64,000 nucleotides of DNA from assembly GCA_026225945.1 (NCBI GenBank), contig JAMJFZ010001815.1, positions 15,166,501 through 15,230,500 on the forward strand, read 5' to 3'. Numbering within the stretch: the first letter of the stretch is position 1; every line of letters begins with the position of its first letter. The translations under genes were made by a program, and so were the position numbers. Under the pieces are notes generated by a model. The model was not told the origin of the DNA and ran no database searches. It saw only the letters and a list, made by a program, of their open reading frames with translations. Of this stretch, positions 46,618 to 58,219 are shown one piece after another. Source of the stretch: Cricetomys ansorgei. Lineage: Eukaryota; Chordata; Mammalia; Rodentia; Nesomyidae.

Positions 46618-47144
46618 TAACAACGATTGATAAAAAATAAGTGCATAAATTTGAAAGACAGAAAGAAGGATATATTGATAGTTTAGAAGGAGGAAAGAAA
46701 GGGAAATATGCAATTATAATTTCAAGAATATTCCCTCTTTTCCCATAACTCTAGAACAAATATTTTAGTCCAGGAAAGTGGCTAATAGGCTAATTAGGCA
46801 TTTTAGAAATAACTATTTAGCTTAACAGTGATACAATTTTCTAATGCTTACAGCTCAGTAGAGTGTCTATATAGGTAATAGATATGAATTTCCCATTCTA
46901 TGAATGCTAGATGAAAGAATTCAGTATGTTTTGAACACAGAGAAGATGCATCAAGGAGCAGGTTGATAAGTTTAAGCTTATTTAAATCTATGTAATTCAA
47001 AGCCCCTGTGTGAGTAAAACAGGACTATTGTTTGAGCTAAACTATAAAGTAAGAAGATTAAAGGGACATGATCAGGTCAGATTGTGGTTCAGCATTAGCA
47101 GATTCCCCTGGCAGTTTGGAAGATACTTGTTTTCCATTTCCATT

Positions 47145-47173
47145 ATGTGTGTGTATATGTGTGTGTGTGTGTA

Positions 47174-47204
<31 letters not shown>

Positions 47205-47500
47205 CTGTGTTTTCAGGTATGTGAACACATGTGTATTTGATTGTACATGCATGCAGTGGATTGAGGTGATTTTGGAAATCCTCCTTAATTACTTTCCTAC
47301 TTTCCTGCTCTTCTACCTTATTCACTGAGATGAGGTCTCTTTATTAAACTTGGAGCTAACCAATATAGCTTGCCTTGAGAGCCAGCTTGGTTTTGGTATC
47401 CCCTATCTCTCCCTTCTCAGATTAGAATTACAATAAGATTCCTATGGCCACATATCATTTGTGTGGGTTGGGGGAATTTGAATTCATGTGGAATATGGAT
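47145..47500 (-). mobile_element. B4 SINE, antisense, with (TG)n tail
   Basis: The TG run (47145-47210) is the reversed CA tail. Then 'cactgagatgaggtctctttattaaacttggagctaaccaatatagcttgcc', 'gagccagcttggtttt', 'ccctatctctcccttctcagattagaattacaa' and 'catatcatttgtgtggg' follow antisense B4. Confidence 0.75.
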
Positions 47501-47504
47501 TCCA

Positions 47505-50025
47505 TATTAGAATATGAATTCAGATTGTCTTCCTATTTTAGACTTTGCTTATCCTTATCACTTGGTTGTCATTATTTTAATATATCATCTGGAAGCAGTA
47601 GCCTAGAATGCAAAGATTGAAAATAATATTTTTGATTAGATATTAGATTGATTCTTACCTTAACAAATTATCATCTGCATGAAAATATACTACTCAATCA
47701 TTTATAGTTCACTTATGTCCCAGAACAAGTTATGGCCTAAGGAAAAAAAAAAAGATAAAGTTCAAAAGAATCTTGGAGCGATCTGTTCTACTTTGTCTGC
47801 TCTAATTTTCACATTTACACTTACTAAAACATGGTCTCATAAATTTTGTGAATGACATTGTCTTATTCCTATTTATTTAGACTTTCTTCTTATGAAGTAT
47901 TAAGAATAGTTTCTGGCTGCCAAAACCTAAGTAGACAAAACATGGACTTTTAACCCTATCAGGTTTATTTAAGAAATTTTTCAAATATTTCATAATCATA
48001 AAAAGCATTGGAATTCTTAAATGCTTTCTCAAATGTTATAGATTTCCAACACAAGATAAAGGACAAAATTAAGAGTTAGGATATTTAGGAATTATGATAT
48101 TTTATTCCTTTTAAATATAAACTACTCAAAATAGAAAACCACAACTAGCTAATTTGATCTTTACTTTGACATGGATCAAATATGAGGTAAAATAAAATAA
48201 GACATAATCCATATAATTAAAGAAGTACCTTCCCCAGAACCACATTTAAAATTAATGAAAGCCAAACCTTTTTTCTCTTAGGCGCATACTTTATTTTCTC
48301 TCTTTATCCCTACTTCTATTAAAGCATTCTGTCTTTTTTTTTTTTTTAACTTTGAAGTAATTTCTTTCTTTACTTTGGCCTCTTTCCACTTAATCTCCCT
48401 AATTTTTCTAACAACCTTTCTGAGACCTCTTCTACATTGTAGATGCTAATTAGCACTTGCAAATTGAGATTTTTTTTAAAAGCCGAGTATCTTACTCACT
48501 TTAACACATCACAAAATTCTGTGATCATAGGCAGATTTCAAAATAGTGTAAAATAGAAGATGGTAGATGCTAAGAAATCTGGTTTTTCAAAGAAAGTGTG
48601 AAGAACAGGACATGCGTCTAAATTTTTCACTTATCTTCACAGTGCATATCTAATTCTGCCATTACTGCACAGTTTGAAAACAAATCACTCTTTTGTTGGA
48701 TACTAGTTTGTGGAGTTACTGTCATCAGAATCTTGACCTATCAACTCTTCAAGGACAGCACTGAAAGCACGGAATTTATTACAATTTCTTCAGGTTCCCT
48801 TATGTTTATGTACCAATTATTATCACCAAAAATGCTGTGAATTAATGAAGACAACTTAATCTTCACCATTAGGACAAGTAGAATGTGCTTTCCAAGTTTA
48901 GTTTCAGATATCAAATTTATATTTGAACTTCATTTTTAAGATGTCTCAATTTGTATTCTCTGAGAACTAGACATTGAGGCCAAGTTTAGTGTGGAGGAGG
49001 GAGGAAAGGAAGTATCCTAAACCAAGGACACTTCTTTATTCAGCTATCTCAACCTTGGATGAACAGTGAATACCTAGGGAAAAAAGTACAATCAATGTTA
49101 TCCTTCCTGAAGGGTAAATTCTGGGCCTTTAGACTTATCACTCTTCAGACTAACTGGGCAAAGCACTAAGAAATAATGATTCTGAAGGAGTTTCTCACCT
49201 GAGTCCTACCTAATAGGGTCATAAGCACTCCCAGAGACAGTTAAATATATTACTCTTTGAGGGATGCAGGTTGATTCTTTGCTCATTTATCATCATAGAA
49301 GTATGTCCCATCCTTACAGTTTTCATGATCAATATTTGAAATAGTTAACATAGGAAAATTTGAAAGTCTCAAGTATTATACTGATCAGCTACTTTTCATT
49401 TCAATCAAAATATTTTTGTCTTCACTCAAGCTTTTACTTTCAGGACAATGATGCTACTATGTCTACGTGTTTCTTTTCCTTTTGGAAATCTGCAATTTAT
49501 AAACTAGGAGCAACAATACTAATATTACTGGTCACACTATCCTTGTTATGTGCTACATACATTACTTAGAAAGGAAACAAAAAAATAAAGGATGTACTCA
49601 GTTCTAAGTTGGAATGAAAACAGAACCTGTAGCAGACGCTTATGGACAACCTGTAGTGTTTATCAGTTGCAGTTGTTAAAGATTTGTGAATAATTGAAAA
49701 AACTCCATTAATTTGTTCCTTTGGCCCTATTCCCCCATACTTGACCACACTTAATTTATATGGGAAACATTTGTGCATCAATCAATATGCACCTGTTAAC
49801 ACTCAACAATTACTCAGATCTGCCTTTAGAATCTTCTCATTCTTTTACTGAAAGTATTTAACATATATTTGAACAAGTAATATATAATTTGAGTTAAAGT
49901 GATACACCATTTTGGTAGGCTCTGAACAAGAAAATAAATCCCCTGATTTAGATAGACTTTATTCATAAACAAGAAATGGTAATGTTAGAACCAGAAAATG
50001 TAGCTTAGATAAATGATCGTCATGA
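47505..50025. other. Unique AT-rich sequence
   Basis: 2.5 kb with no repeat family recognised. A T(12) run is at 48334-48346. A plus-strand frame (49360-49569) of 69 codons ends in a hydrophobic stretch but lies at a low-complexity position and has no recognised family. Confidence 0.35.
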
Positions 50026-50026
50026 G

Positions 50027-50250
50027 CAGTGGGTTTCAACTTTCCTAATGCTGAAATAGTTTAATACAGTTCCTCATGTTCTGCTGACTCTCAACTTTAA
50101 ATTATTTTTGTTTTTATTTCATAACTGTAAATTTGTTACTTTTTTGGATTGTAATGTATCTTATATTCTGGTAATCTTTTGCAACCCCTGTGAAAGAGTT
50201 GGTTGTTCAACCCCTGAAGAAGTCATGACCCCACAGGTTGCTAACTACTG
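50027..50250 (+). mobile_element. URR1-type hAT (Charlie) non-autonomous transposon
   Basis: 224 bp with imperfect terminal inverted repeats: CAGTGGGTTTCAAC at 50027 and its partner TTGCTAACTACTG ending at 50250. Internal order ('tttcctaatgctgaaatagtttaatacagttcctcatgtt', 'catgaccccacaggttg') matches the rodent URR1 hAT family. It codes for nothing. Flanking 8-mers GTCATGAG and GTCTAGCA agree only partly. Confidence 0.85.
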
Positions 50251-50476
50251 GTCTAGCATGTTTGATGATTCTAGCTTCTATCTTCAGCAGTGAAAAATAA
50301 AACTTATAACAAAATAAAACACACAATTAAATTTAAAAAACATATTTTCCATTTTGATGATAGCTCTGTGTAAATTTTTCAACTGTTCTTGCCATGTAAC
50401 AAACTTCACATATTATAATTACAAGTCTTAAATGTTAATAGTGATTTCTACTTTTTGATGTCAATTGTTAGATTTA

Positions 50477-50479
50477 TAT

Positions 50480-50513
<34 letters not shown>

Positions 50514-50514
50514 G
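50477..50514 (+). repeat. (CA)n(TA)n compound microsatellite
   Basis: CA run then TA run, flanked by AT-rich unique DNA. Confidence 0.95.
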
Positions 50515-50519
50515 GTGCC

Positions 50520-51190
50520 TTTTAGTCACTAAGTTTAAAATGAGGGTTAACATTAACTTGCAAATATCTAATCTTGTAATATTGTGAGATTCTGAAAACA
50601 TTTTTGTCATGTATATAGAAAATAATATGTTAATTTAAAATAAACATACATATCCTTTTAAAGAATGACATAAAAAGCTGACTCTTTCACTAAATTACAT
50701 TTAAAACTTGAGTGAGACATTCTAAAGTTGAGCCAGGTTTTCCACTTGAAATAATTAAGCTTCCTAAAATATATCAGATGTTTATAGAAACTACTAATGT
50801 AAGATTAATTACATTGCACCTAGCCATGCATTACCTCACTCAGGATAATACGATGTAATTAGTTGACTTGACTGGGCATTGTCAAACTATATTTCAGAGA
50901 GTGTATCATATAATTGAAGATGGCATCTGTCTATAGTCAAAATGTCATTTAGAAGATTCAGGTTGTCTACAACCTGAATGGAAGGTCATTGTTCATATAT
51001 AAGGTCTCAGAGAATAAATGTAATGAGTAACTTCTGAACATTAGAATTGTGTTACCAATATCATCCCACTTTAAAATGTTGGTTGCATGAATGTCTATTT
51101 CATAAATTGCTGTAAATTTTATGTGTCATATATTTGGCCCCATGTCAGCAACCATAGAACTGAAATGATTGAGACTAAAGTTGAATAACC
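50520..51190. other. Unique AT-rich sequence
   Basis: Nothing recognised. Confidence 0.35.
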
Positions 51191-51194
51191 AGTT

Positions 51195-51305
51195 CAGGAT
51201 AGTGACTTACACCTGCAATTTCAGGAGTTGAGTGGCTAAGCAGGAGGCAAGTCTGTGAGGAGTGGAGAATTTGAGGACAATCTAGGCTGCATAGTAAAAC
51301 TTATT
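51195..51305 (+). mobile_element. B1-related SINE, old
   Basis: 'ggatagtgacttacacctgcaatttcaggagttgagtggctaagcaggagg' and 'tttgaggacaatctaggctgcatagtaaaac' keep the 7SL/B1 order. Diverged, with the 3' tail gone. Confidence 0.65.
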
Positions 51306-51309
51306 GGAA

Positions 51310-52090
51310 AGAAAACCAGTCTAAAGATGGGCTATCACAACTGTCGTAACATAAGCTCAAAGTGAAAAGACAAAATTTAGAAAGAAATGTGATTTTATTT
51401 GCAAGTATTTTATAAAAGTTTATAAAAGTTTCAAAGATTAGAAATGTGTGAACTGTTTGGATAGTATCTATGTTCAAAGTTTTCATACATGTATCTCATG
51501 CTTTTGAGCATTCAACTGAAGAAAATCTAAGTTTATCATTTTATATAGCTGTAGGTTAGAAGTTTTAGGTAATTATATATTTTATTTTAAAATCTTAATT
51601 CTAAAGTCACTGAAGAACATTAATATTCTTATTTTGTGGATGAAAACAAAAGGAGGTTGGTTTGGATCTTAATAATCGTACTACAAATCTATGGAGGAAT
51701 TTGGTGCTACTTACATTTGCTTGTTTGACTCCTGATCACATGGGCCTATTATAGTGATTCCTCACATTTTCAGTTTAGATATGGTTTAAGACTGACTTCA
51801 TTCACTAGAAGAAATGCAGATGATTTATGTAGCTCATACTAATAGAAGCTAGTAAATATTAGTAGATATTTTGCTAGTTTATCTTTGTATAAGAAGAGCA
51901 AATCTGGCTGACACTCACATGCAAGGCTGAACTATTGAATTTCAGTTGGGAATTCAGTTTTTCCCAAATGAGGAAGATCTAAAGTTTCATTTTCCATTGT
52001 GAATGGATCTGTGCTATATGAATTTGTGTATGTATATTTGTATGACTGGAAAGCACATACATGTGGAGATATGTTTGCATGTATGCACAA
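51310..52090. other. Unique AT-rich sequence
   Basis: A small direct repeat TATAAAAGTT is at 51411-51431. Otherwise nothing. Confidence 0.35.
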
Positions 52091-52094
52091 ATTG

Positions 52095-52365
52095 TTGTGG
52101 AAGGTAGAGGTTGACATCAATCGTCTTCGTTAAAGGTTCTCTACCTTATATGCTGAGGCAGGGTCTCTCATTTTAAACTGGAGGTTGCTGATTTAGCTAG
52201 CTTGCTCCAGGAATCCTGGTCCTTCCAACAGAGCACTAGTGCAACAAGCAGACTGACAAAACCGCCTAGCATTTGTATGAGTGCTGGAAATCTGAATTCC
52301 AGTTTTCATGATTGTACAGCAAGTGTTTGACCTACTAAGACACCTTTGTCCTCCTCCTTCTTGTT
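52095..52365 (-). mobile_element. B4 SINE, antisense
   Basis: Order: 'aaggtagaggttgacatcaatcgtcttc', 'tgctgaggcagggtctctcattttaaactggaggttgctgatttagctagcttgctccagg', 'gagtgctggaaatctgaattcc' and 'acagcaagtgtttgacctactaagacacc', the reversed head. Confidence 0.8.
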
Positions 52366-52369
52366 CTTA

Positions 52370-52776
52370 ATCACTCCATTGTTTGTTCTGTTATTCTGAC
52401 ATGCCCATCATATTCTAAGGAATGAAAACAGACAAAGTTATTGTGTATTATACTGTCAGTGAACCAAGTCAAGTGTTTTTATGCATTTAATAATTTCACA
52501 TACTAATCAGATTTAAATATGCTTATATATTCTACTGCTAAATAGCTTGGTGTAAATGTACAGGAGAAAATCTCAATTAAATCAGCTTTTATAAGTGGCC
52601 AACTAATGGATCCACCTTTTCCACCATTAAATTTAAACTAGTCATTCAATTCTCTTCAACTTTAACTAAAGAAGAAATTACATTGGTGCTAAACTTGTTC
52701 CTATAGTGTCTGTTTTTTATTTGCCAAACTTAGCTCTTAGGTATGTGTTTAGATTATGATAGAAAAGATAATTGTG
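52370..52776. other. Unassigned AT-rich sequence
   Basis: Nothing recognised. Confidence 0.3.
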
Positions 52777-53668
52777 TGTAGAGGAATGCTTAGAAGTATG
52801 GCTGGTCTAGGGTAGAAAAAATGTTGGTACGTACCTTTAATCCCACTATTCAGAAGGTAGTGTTGGTCCATGCTTTTAATCCCAGCACTTGGATGACAGG
52901 AATCAGAGCTTAGGAGGAGTCAGTGTTAGACATGAAGTGACATCTGAGATGAGGCAGAGTGAAGGGCAGGCAAAGTACCTTATCAGAGGAAGAGTTAGCA
53001 TAGTGAGTCAGAGTGATAAAATTTCCTGCTCTCAAAATATAAAAGTAGGCTCTCACCTCATAGCAGAGTTACTTACAGCAGGGAGTATGAGGTAAACAGT
53101 TTGAAGCCAGCAGATGGAGGACAAAATACACAGAAAATGAAACAGTCAGACTGAGGAAAAGAGAGACTGACTAATGCAGTATGGAGCAATGAGAGGTTAG
53201 GTAGAGACACAGGCACAGAGGCAGTTAGCAGAAGAAGTTGGTATCAGATGGGAAGTATGTGTCAACTTGAAGCCAATTAGAGCAGTTCAGACTGAGAGTC
53301 AGAGAATTAGCCAGACTAAGCTGGAGTCAGAAGGATGTCAGTTAGAAACAATCAGCCAGCTGAGAAATTCAGTTTGAACCAGTAGCTTGGAGAAGAGTTT
53401 GAGTCAGAATAAGAGTGAATTGATATAGAAGAGTCAGAGTCCAGAAGGAGCTAGTCAGAGTGGCTCAATCTACAGTAGGTCATGGAGGCTTAAATGTTCT
53501 AGATTGTAGAGAGGCTAAAGCTGAAGCTTCCCACTTCTAGGTCAGGGCTAATGGGTTTAAGAGTGGATTGTATGGAGGCAGACATGCTTCAGGGCTCCAG
53601 GACTAGGAACAGGGATTGAATTAGCCAAAGAATAAACTACCTTTTGCCCTGAATCAACATCTACTTTT
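52777..53668 (+). mobile_element. ~0.87-kb LTR family, best-preserved copy
   Basis: Starts TGTAGAGGAAT (52777). The upstream part carries two B1-like heads ('acctttaatcccactattcagaagg' and 'tccatgcttttaatcccagcacttgg', 52831-52891). A TATA-like ATATAAAAG lies at 53036. A GTCAG-rich stretch of about 500 bp follows, then AATAAACT (53631) and an end near 53668. Promoter box and polyadenylation signal in this order are what an LTR has, with an unusually long distance between them. No coding sequence, no internal region: a solo LTR if LTR it is. Confidence 0.75.
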
Positions 53669-53699
53669 GGCATCTATGGCAATACTATAACCTCAACAC

Positions 53700-54270
53700 T
53701 TTTATTAGTACTACTAATAATTTTATTAGTACCACTAAATATATAATTTTAAACTTCTAGTCTGACTGTGAATAAATCCTATTAATGAATGCTTATTGAA
53801 GCAGCCATTAACTCCTTTACCATTACATTGACTTCTTATAATGTAAACTCTTAGAATAATTTGTCTCCTTTCTCCATCAACGTAAGGCTTTTTAAAGAGC
53901 ATAGATTATGGGTTTATCTTTAATCTTTTAGTTATCTTCTTACCCTAATCCTCTTTTAGTTCCCTAGATAACTTCAGCAATAGTTCTATTGAAATCCCAG
54001 CAGTCATATGGGAGCAAAGGAAGAACACTTGAAGCCAGCATGATCCGTGCTGCTTCAAACTAGTCACTCTCACAAATGCTTTAAGCAATTTGCTATTAAG
54101 TTTGCAATTACTATTTATGATGCAAACCAATCTGATATATTTTGTATTTAAACTGTTCCGAAATGATGTTTCTGGAGATTGTTTTAATTTCATGCTTAAC
54201 TTGGAGATGTTTTTACAAATAAACATGTAAATACCAGTTATATAGCTACTAAAATGTAATAATACAGAGA
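53700..54270. other. Unassigned AT-rich sequence
   Basis: Nothing recognised; begins with a small duplicated 'ttattagtac(t/c)actaa' motif near 53702 and 53721. Confidence 0.35.
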
Positions 54271-54272
54271 TA

Positions 54273-54508
54273 ATGGTGTTGGAGAGATGGCTTGGCAGTT
54301 AAGAGTAGTTATTGCTATTCTATAAAATCTGAGTTCTGTTCCTAGTGCCTTTCTTGGGTTTCTCACAATTGCCTATAGCACCTGCTCCGAGGAACCCAAC
54401 GCTCCTATCTGATCTTTACAGATACCTACAAACATGTGAACATTCTCACATAGAAGAAAACATACACATAATTAAAAATAATAAAGATAAATCTTAAAAA
54501 AAGATACC
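54273..54508 (+). mobile_element. B2/B3 SINE, sense
   Basis: 'gtgttggagagatggcttggcagttaagagtagttattgctattctataaaatctgagttctgttcctagtgcc' is a clear B2/B3 head with A and B boxes. The end 'cacataattaaaaataataaagataaatctt' is the usual AT-rich tail with AATAAA. Confidence 0.88.
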
Positions 54509-54509
54509 A

Positions 54510-55200
54510 TTGGTCATAACCCTTTAATGAGAGAAATGCACTTGCAAAATAATCTCTTCAAAGAACAATTTGAAGCGCAAAAATTTATGATATTTTCATA
54601 AAGTCGATATTTGGGAACATTTGTTCTAAGAATTATTTCATATATTTTTCAACTTAATAAAGACGGAAAGAAGCACTTGTGCTATGATGGAATTATATGC
54701 ACAGTTGTCAAGAACTGTTAAGACAGCTCCTGCTAAGTGAACTTTGCCAAAATTAATTGAGCAAGATATACCTACTGATTTGAAAGGCCAGCTGCAACTC
54801 TACATGAAAGAGTAAGGCACAAACTGTGCTGAATGTTGTGTCAAAGAAACTGGGGGTATTCAAGTAATATGTTCACTTAGTAGAAAAGATGAAGTAATAA
54901 ATGATAAATGTCTCTAGTGATGCTTTAAATGACAGTGCTATCATCAACTCATAATATTTTTTCCATTATATATGCATTTTCCAACACAGAATAATAGGAT
55001 GAATTTAATGACCTTCAAATTTAAATATGAAATTAAATGACTAAGCAAAAAAGTAGAGTATCTTCCTGAATTAATATTAAAAGTATGCAGATGATTAAGA
55101 CTTGACCATACATATATAGTTTCTATTGTTATTTAGATATAAGTAGAGGGGTGTAATATTAAACATGAAAGAACAGTAGTCACATAAATTCATATAATCA
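54510..55200. other. Unique AT-rich sequence
   Basis: Nothing recognised. Confidence 0.35.
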
Positions 55201-55205
55201 GTTGC

Positions 55206-55207
<2 letters not shown>

Positions 55208-55251
<44 letters not shown>
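55208..55251 (+). repeat. (CA)n microsatellite, 22 units
   Basis: Longest pure CA run in the window. Confidence 0.97.
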
Positions 55252-55253
<2 letters not shown>

Positions 55254-55387
55254 ATGTAACAGCTACTAAAGAAAATAGGCTATGAATTTGAAAATGAAAG
55301 AGGGTGGGCACGTGTGATGATTGGGATGGAGAAAAGAGGAGGGATAAATGCTGTAATTATGCTATACTCTCAAAAATAAAAACAAAT

Positions 55388-56498
55388 GTCATTGTATGTA
55401 AAAGGTAGTTTATTCTTTGCTAATCAACCTCCTGTCCGTAGAGGTTTTCCGCCTGCACACAATCTAATCTTCAAGATGTTAACCCAGATCTAGAAGGGTT
55501 CATGATCAATACAATCTAATCTTTAAGCCTAAACCAAGAACATTTTAGCCTCTGAGACTTACTGCTGAATAAGCTTACTCTGCCTTGCTGTCTTCTGAAC
55601 TCAGAAGTGTACTGAACTCAGCTGACTTTTCTTATTGGCTGTTTCAACTCACTTACTGTTCTGGCTCAGAATGTTCTCCAAGCTGGCTGGTTCAAACTGA
55701 CCTTCTGAGCCAACTCACTATTTCTGACTGAACTCTTCTGATTCTGGCTGACTGGCTAATTTCTATATTGTCTCTGTCTGAACTACTAGGCTTCAAACTA
55801 ACTTTTGATGTTAGCTGACTCTTTCTTCCAAACTCACTCTCCTTCTGCTGACCTGCCTCTGTGGCTTATCTGACTGATTTTCTAACTGCCTCCCTGCAGC
55901 ACTGAGCTGAGAGCCTGCTTTTATATCATGAGAGTTGGGCATGCCCTCATTCGGACTCACTCTGCTAACTTTTCCTCTGATTCGTGACTTTGCTGCTCTT
56001 CACTCTGATTCACCTCAGATGCCACTCTTCCAAGTCTTCACTCTGATTCATGCTTAGGCTTGAGATTAAAGGCATGTATGTTCTGACTCTGTACTTCACT
56101 CTTCCTCTGGCTTTCAGCTTCTCAGTTGACTAGCAGGCTCTCACTTGATCTCCTTTCATTCTCTCAATGAAAGATTGAGAGATTAATGAATGAATGAATT
56201 AATGAATGCATGAATGAATCTCCTTCTATTCTCTCAAATCAACTTCCAATCTCTACTGCTTCTATCTTAACTCTGAACTGACTGAGAACTCTGAACTGAG
56301 AACCATGACCTAGTTATGTACTGATTGCTTTCTTTTACATCCTGAGAGCCTGGATTACAGGTATGTGCCAGCATTGCCTTCTGAGTTAAGTGACTTAAAG
56401 GCTTGTGATACATTTCAGCCGGATCACACAGGCCTTGAATATGATCCTTTCTGAGAGCAGCCATGTTGTAGGATTAAAAGATTAAATATTCCTCTACA
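55388..56498 (-). mobile_element. ~0.87-kb LTR family, antisense, expanded copy
   Basis: From reversed 3' end (TTTATTC at 55410) through CT-rich 'gactgg/gaactca' sequence, TATA reversed ('gcttttatatcatgag', 55918) to the reversed start (...TTAAATATTCCTCTACA, ending 56498). It is about 1.1 kb because of extra sequence, including an AATG microsatellite (56181-56220). A B1-like scrap near 56350-56365 ('ggattacaggtatgtgcc') is the reversed embedded segment. Confidence 0.75.
56181..56220 (+). repeat. (AATG)n microsatellite
   Basis: Imperfect AATG/AATT/CATG units inside the antisense LTR copy. Confidence 0.9.
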
Positions 56499-56499
56499 T

Positions 56500-57112
56500 A
56501 AAATAAATGAAAACCAAAACAGATAGAAGTCAAATTTGGGTACTCACAACAACCAAAGGAATCAACTGGGGAAGTTGTAGCATTCAAATGAAGGTCCTGA
56601 TTGAGACTTCTCTCCATGGCTAAACTTCCTATGGCTATTTATCTTTGGACTGTTTCACTTTTTGCTTCTCCATCTCAGCATCTTAGCTCTTTGCTTATAC
56701 AAGGAGCTCTGTAGCACACATTGAAGTAGACATGTTTAAGTCTAAAATGGTGGGGTAACCACACTTCCAGGGACAGCATCTCTGTAAATACAAATAAAAT
56801 ATAATAATTTACCATTATAATATATGTCATATGCAAATGGTTATTTTATGAATGTTGTTTAAATAGAATGTGTTCTTCTGTCTTCTCATGTATACAAGAG
56901 CCAATCACAACCTCTGCGTATTGAGTATTATGTATCTTCTTCACAGATGACTGAGGTTCTTAGATCTTTTAGGGGTCATTTACAAAAATATAATGATATA
57001 TCAAGCTGCTGCTAATTATTTTGATAGTGGATGGATGCAAAGAAGAGTGATAAAAATTTATACTGCATGCAGTAAGGAAAAAGCCATGTTGAAATTTCAC
57101 CTACATCTGGCA
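56500..57112. other. Unassigned AT-rich sequence
   Basis: Nothing recognised. Confidence 0.35.
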
Positions 57113-57114
57113 AT

Positions 57115-57255
57115 CAAGATAGGGTTTCTCTGTTATAACTCTGGCTGTCTTAGAATTCTCTCTGTAGACCAGTCTGGCCTTGAACTCAAAGAGATTCACC
57201 TGCCTCTACCTCCTAAATGTTGGTATTGAAGGCAGGTACCACCACCACCTGGCTG
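57115..57255 (-). mobile_element. B1 SINE, antisense
   Basis: 'agggtttctctgttataactctggctgtcttagaattctctctgtagaccagtctggccttgaactcaaagagattcacctgcctctacctcc...ccaccaccacctggct' is reversed B1, about full length but without its A-tail. Confidence 0.92.
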
Positions 57256-57284
57256 TTAATAGTTTCTTATGAAGCTAAACATGT

Positions 57285-57720
57285 AAGTAGCACATGACCC
57301 AGAATTGGTATTTCTCAGTGACTTTTATATGGAATGAAACATAAATTCTGTACATACATGCATACTGTAGCTATATTCACAACCCTTAGTGGTTTGTGTA
57401 TTCTCAAATGATTGAACATGTCATTTTACTCATAACAAATGTTAGGATCCTATACAATAGGATATTAAACAGCAATAAAAATAAATGGGGTATGAGTTAA
57501 TATACTGTTTGGATAAGTCTCAGAGATGTTATGCTGAGTGGAGGAAAACTGCTTTGAAAGCTTATGTAACTTATGATACATTTTAGTTCTTAGAAATGTA
57601 ACCAGTAATTTCAAAGAAGAAAAGAGTAGCTTCCAGGTTTTGTGTTATGGAAAGAGATTAGTACCCCAGATAACCCGAGTAAGATGTGTGGTGATGAAAT
57701 GTTCTATATCTATATTATAA
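57285..57720 (+). mobile_element. Old mammalian LINE-1 3' part, sense
   Basis: Order: 'acatgacccagaattggtatttc', 'tagctatattcacaacc', 'tacaataggatattaaacagcaataaaaataaatgggg', 'gagatgttatgctgagtgga' and 'gtggtgatgaaatgttctatatc'. This is the end of ORF2 and the 3' UTR of ancestral L1M-type elements. Confidence 0.65.
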
Positions 57721-58059
57721 AAAAGTATCTTATATAACATTGGTATATCTATGTTATAATAATGCTTATACATATGTATGGTTTCTGCATGTATGTGGGT
57801 ATTTAACCTTAGAGAAATATATGCTAAAATAAAATTTAATTTGGTTTGTATTAAAGGTAAAAATAAAAAATAATTGCAGATGGCATGATGATGTAAAGTG
57901 TTAAACTGTATTTATATTGTATTCCACTGGGTTATAATTTACTCTCCTACATCATAGAAATTCTTTCTATGCAATTAAGCTAGAAATCTTATTCTCATAT
58001 TGTGGCTATCCTTTGAATTTAGTTTGTGATTATTAAATGATATAGGAGATATTTGTTTT

Positions 58060-58215
58060 GTTTTGATTTTTTTGAGACAAGGTTTTTCAGTTTTAAGTCT
58101 GGTTGTCCTGGAACTTACTCTGTTGACCAGGCTGGCCTCAGAGTCACAGACATCTGCCTATCTCTTCCTCCCAAGTACCAGAATTAAAGGCATGTGCCAC
58201 TACCACCAGGGTTGT
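58060..58215 (-). mobile_element. B1 SINE, antisense
   Basis: 'gagacaaggtttttcagttttaagtctggttgtcctggaacttactctgttgaccaggctggcctcagagtcacag...ccaagtaccagaattaaaggcatgtgccactaccacc' is reversed B1. Confidence 0.92.
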
Positions 58216-58219
58216 AGCA

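Noticed and set aside
47010..47328. Overlapping open frames rich in C-V or T-H
   Set aside because: They are the TG/CA microsatellite read in several frames.
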